6,611 nt of DNA from Deltaproteobacteria bacterium. Lineage in GTDB: Bacteria; Desulfobacterota; Binatia; Binatales; Binataceae. Positions 5,300-6,611 of this stretch are shown here, in pieces. The first letter of the stretch is position 1. The number at the start of each line of letters is the position of its first letter. The stretch spans positions 1-6,611 of the forward strand of contig DAHZDR010000474.1 of assembly GCA_027403435.1 (NCBI GenBank), given 5' to 3'. A program made the translations under genes and the position numbers. The notes under the pieces are model-generated. The model saw only the letters and a list, made by a program, of their open reading frames with translations. It searched no databases and was not told where the DNA came from.

Positions 5300-5339
5300 G
5301 GATGGCGTTCGCCATCCCGCGCGCCGGCCGGGCGGCCGG
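5300..5339 (-). terminator. Two small hairpins between amidohydrolase and lactonase genes
   Basis: Going along the - strand, the first hairpin has 7-bp arms (5324-5330 with 5333-5339; CCGGCCG/CGGCCGG) around two bases, beginning 13 bases after the amidohydrolase stop. The second has perfect 7-bp arms GGATGGC (5300-5306) and GCCATCC (5311-5317) around GTTC, ending just before the Shine-Dalgarno of the next gene (5289-5293). There is no T-run. They could partly end transcription, protect RNA ends or merely set the relative output of the two genes. Confidence 0.35.
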
Positions 5340-5352
5340 TCATGTCAAATAC

Positions 5353-6477
5353 TCAGTTAAGCGAAAACTCGCGATTGTAATAGCGGGCCGGATTCGCCCG
5401 CAATAGCTTGTCGGTCGTTTCCGCCGGGAAATCCCCGAGTTTTTCCCGCAATTCGTTCAGCGCCCCCGGATAGAGGCAGTCGAAGTGCGGATAATCCGCG
5501 CCCCATAAAATATTGTCGCCCAAGCCGTGTTCGACCACATATTTCAGGGTCGATTCGTCGGCGTCGTAGGCGATATAGCATTGCCGCCGGAAATATTCCG
5601 ACGGCTTCTCCTTCAGCCACGGCGTGAGCTTGCCCAGCTTCTCGTAATGGCCGTCCAGCCGATCGAGCCAATACAGCAGCCAGCCCGCGCCCGCTTCCAG
5701 GAACGCGACGCGCAATTTCGGAAACTTCGCCAGCACTCCGCCGCAGACCACGTCCATCGAGGCCATCTCCTGCTCCAGCGGATGACAGATAATGTGGCTG
5801 AAGAACAGGTCGCGGTTCGGATAGCGATCCGAGGCGACGCTCGGCACCGTGTCGATCGCGAAGCTGCCATGAATCGAAACCGGCATGTTCAGATCCTGCG
5901 CCGCCGCCCAGAAGCGGTCGTACGCGGGATCGTTGAGCCGCCGCCCGTTGTACGGCGTCGGCCGAATCGTGATTCCCGGCAGTCCGAGTTTCGCCGCCCG
6001 CCCGATTTCCGCGACCGCCAGCCCGACGTCCTGCAACGGCACGGTGCCGACCGCCAGCAGGCGGCGCGGCGCGATCGCGCAGAAATCGGTGACCCAGCGG
6101 TTGTACGCCTCTGACGCCGCAGCCGCGACGTTTGGGTCGCGGATTCCGGCGTAAAGCAGGCCGATCGTCGGATACAGCACGGTCGCCGCCAGCCCTTCCG
6201 TATCGATCACTTCAAGCCGCGCGCGCGGCTCCATCGCGCCGCGCGGAACCTCGTCCCAGCGGGTGCGCAGCGTCTTCTGCAGGTCGGTCAGGCCGTTGGG
6301 CGTCGAGGCCGCCGCGATCGGCACTTCGTCGAACACCCGCCCCTCGATTTTCAGATATGCGATGCCGTCGCGCTCGATCACCTGCGGCACGAGATCGCGA
6401 TACTTGGGCGCGACGTATTCGAACGCGAGTTCGTTGGGTTCCAGCAGATGCGAATCCGAATCGACGTAAACGCTCAT
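5353..6477 (-). CDS. Amidohydrolase_2 family metal-dependent hydrolase/decarboxylase
   Basis: This 374-residue cytoplasmic TIM-barrel enzyme is of the Amidohydrolase_2 (ACMSD-like) family, whose members hydrolyse or decarboxylate small organic acids and ring compounds with one metal ion. The N-terminal motif VDSDSHLLEP (residues 5-14) gives D8 and H10 in place of the HxH pair of ACMSD, as in many relatives that begin VDxDxHxxEP. Further expected site residues are H203 (VSIHGS), H228 or H232 (SHIICHP) and D328 (WGADYPH). ARLEVIDTEGLAATVLYPT (86-104) is typical of the group. The start at 6477 is chosen because GGAGG lies 8 bases upstream (6486-6490); the open frame continues to 6516 but would only add 13 residues that do not resemble the family. 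It is the first gene of the - strand set. Substrate unknown; hydrolase versus decarboxylase cannot be decided. Confidence 0.92.
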   Translation of the reverse strand: MSVYVDSDSHLLEPNELAFEYVAPKYRDLVPQVIERDGIAYLKIEGRVFDEVPIAAASTPNGLTDLQKTLRTRWDEVPRGAMEPRARLEVIDTEGLAATVLYPTIGLLYAGIRDPNVAAAASEAYNRWVTDFCAIAPRRLLAVGTVPLQDVGLAVAEIGRAAKLGLPGITIRPTPYNGRRLNDPAYDRFWAAAQDLNMPVSIHGSFAIDTVPSVASDRYPNRDLFFSHIICHPLEQEMASMDVVCGGVLAKFPKLRVAFLEAGAGWLLYWLDRLDGHYEKLGKLTPWLKEKPSEYFRRQCYIAYDADESTLKYVVEHGLGDNILWGADYPHFDCLYPGALNELREKLGDFPAETTDKLLRANPARYYNREFSLN

Positions 6478-6611
6478 CGTGAGATCCTCCACGCCGCGCC
6501 ACGGCCGCGCGCCCATGACAATTCCAAAGCGTACGGACCCGATCCGGCGTCAATCCGCGCGCCTCGTGCACTGGCCATACTCCATCCGCTCTCGATTTTG
6601 CAAGGCGCGGC
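6478..6611 (-). promoter_or_regulatory. Upstream region of the amidohydrolase gene, weak promoter candidate
   Basis: No gene is supported here. The firm element is the Shine-Dalgarno GGAGG (6486-6490, read on the - strand). TTGACG (6553-6548) is a good -35 match, but no acceptable -10 lies at the right distance. A second weak pairing, TTGCAA then TATGGC with an 18-base spacer, is found near the window edge. Neither is more than a suggestion; the real promoter may lie outside the window. Confidence 0.25.

Noticed and set aside
6478..6516. A 13-codon longer start for the amidohydrolase
   Set aside because: The ATG at 6477 has GGAGG 8 bases upstream, and the family motif begins three residues in. 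The longer start would place this ribosome site inside the coding region.
1..6611. Mobile element, defence system, CRISPR array, tRNA or rRNA
   Set aside because: No transposase, integrase, spaced repeat array, tRNA-like cloverleaf or rRNA segment was seen on either strand. Gene content and composition look uniform and chromosomal.

Overview
The window is GC-rich, gene-dense bacterial DNA with eight protein-coding genes: four on the + strand in the left half and four on the - strand in the right half. No tRNA, rRNA, CRISPR array, transposase, phage gene or attachment site is visible. The paired BolA and CGFS glutaredoxin genes, the CaiB/BaiF CoA-transferase and the Amidohydrolase_2 protein all suggest a Gram-negative heterotroph of proteobacterial or uncultivated deltaproteobacterial/Binatota type. 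That placement is an impression from gene content and base composition, not a demonstrated assignment.

Left half, + strand. A perfect 18-bp inverted repeat (45-90) sits at the left edge and probably ends transcription from outside the window. It is followed by a non-coding leader with a consensus TTGACA (238-243), an unrecognised Ala/Arg-rich protein (302-1489) and, 32 bases later, a class III CoA-transferase (1522-2721). Two hairpins then separate this pair from a bolA-like gene (2822-3067) and a monothiol CGFS glutaredoxin (3075-3407). The last two are only 7 bases apart and form the classic BolA/Grx iron-sulfur pair. The bolA start looks leaderless: TATTAT lies seven bases before the ATG and there is no Shine-Dalgarno sequence.

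The glutaredoxin converges on doxX (3499-3924, -). The short gap between them (3408-3498) holds two overlapping, mutually exclusive hairpins that probably serve as a two-way terminator.

Right half, - strand, in transcription order. An Amidohydrolase_2 metalloenzyme (6477-5353, strong Shine-Dalgarno) comes first, followed after 71 bases with two small hairpins by a metallo-beta-lactamase-fold hydrolase of the N-acyl-homoserine-lactonase type (5281-4508). Fifteen bases later comes an FmdB-type zinc-ribbon protein with a His-rich tail (4492-4046), and then doxX (3924-3499) with its own TTGACA promoter and an adjacent palindrome. The first three genes may be a small catabolic unit in which a zinc ribbon accompanies two metal-dependent hydrolases, though no substrate can be read from the sequence.

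Most of the content is ordinary chromosomal metabolism. The items most worth checking are the leaderless bolA start, the doxX operator-like palindrome, the overlapping hairpins at the convergent junction, the conserved context of the lactonase/zinc-ribbon pair and the unrecognised first gene.
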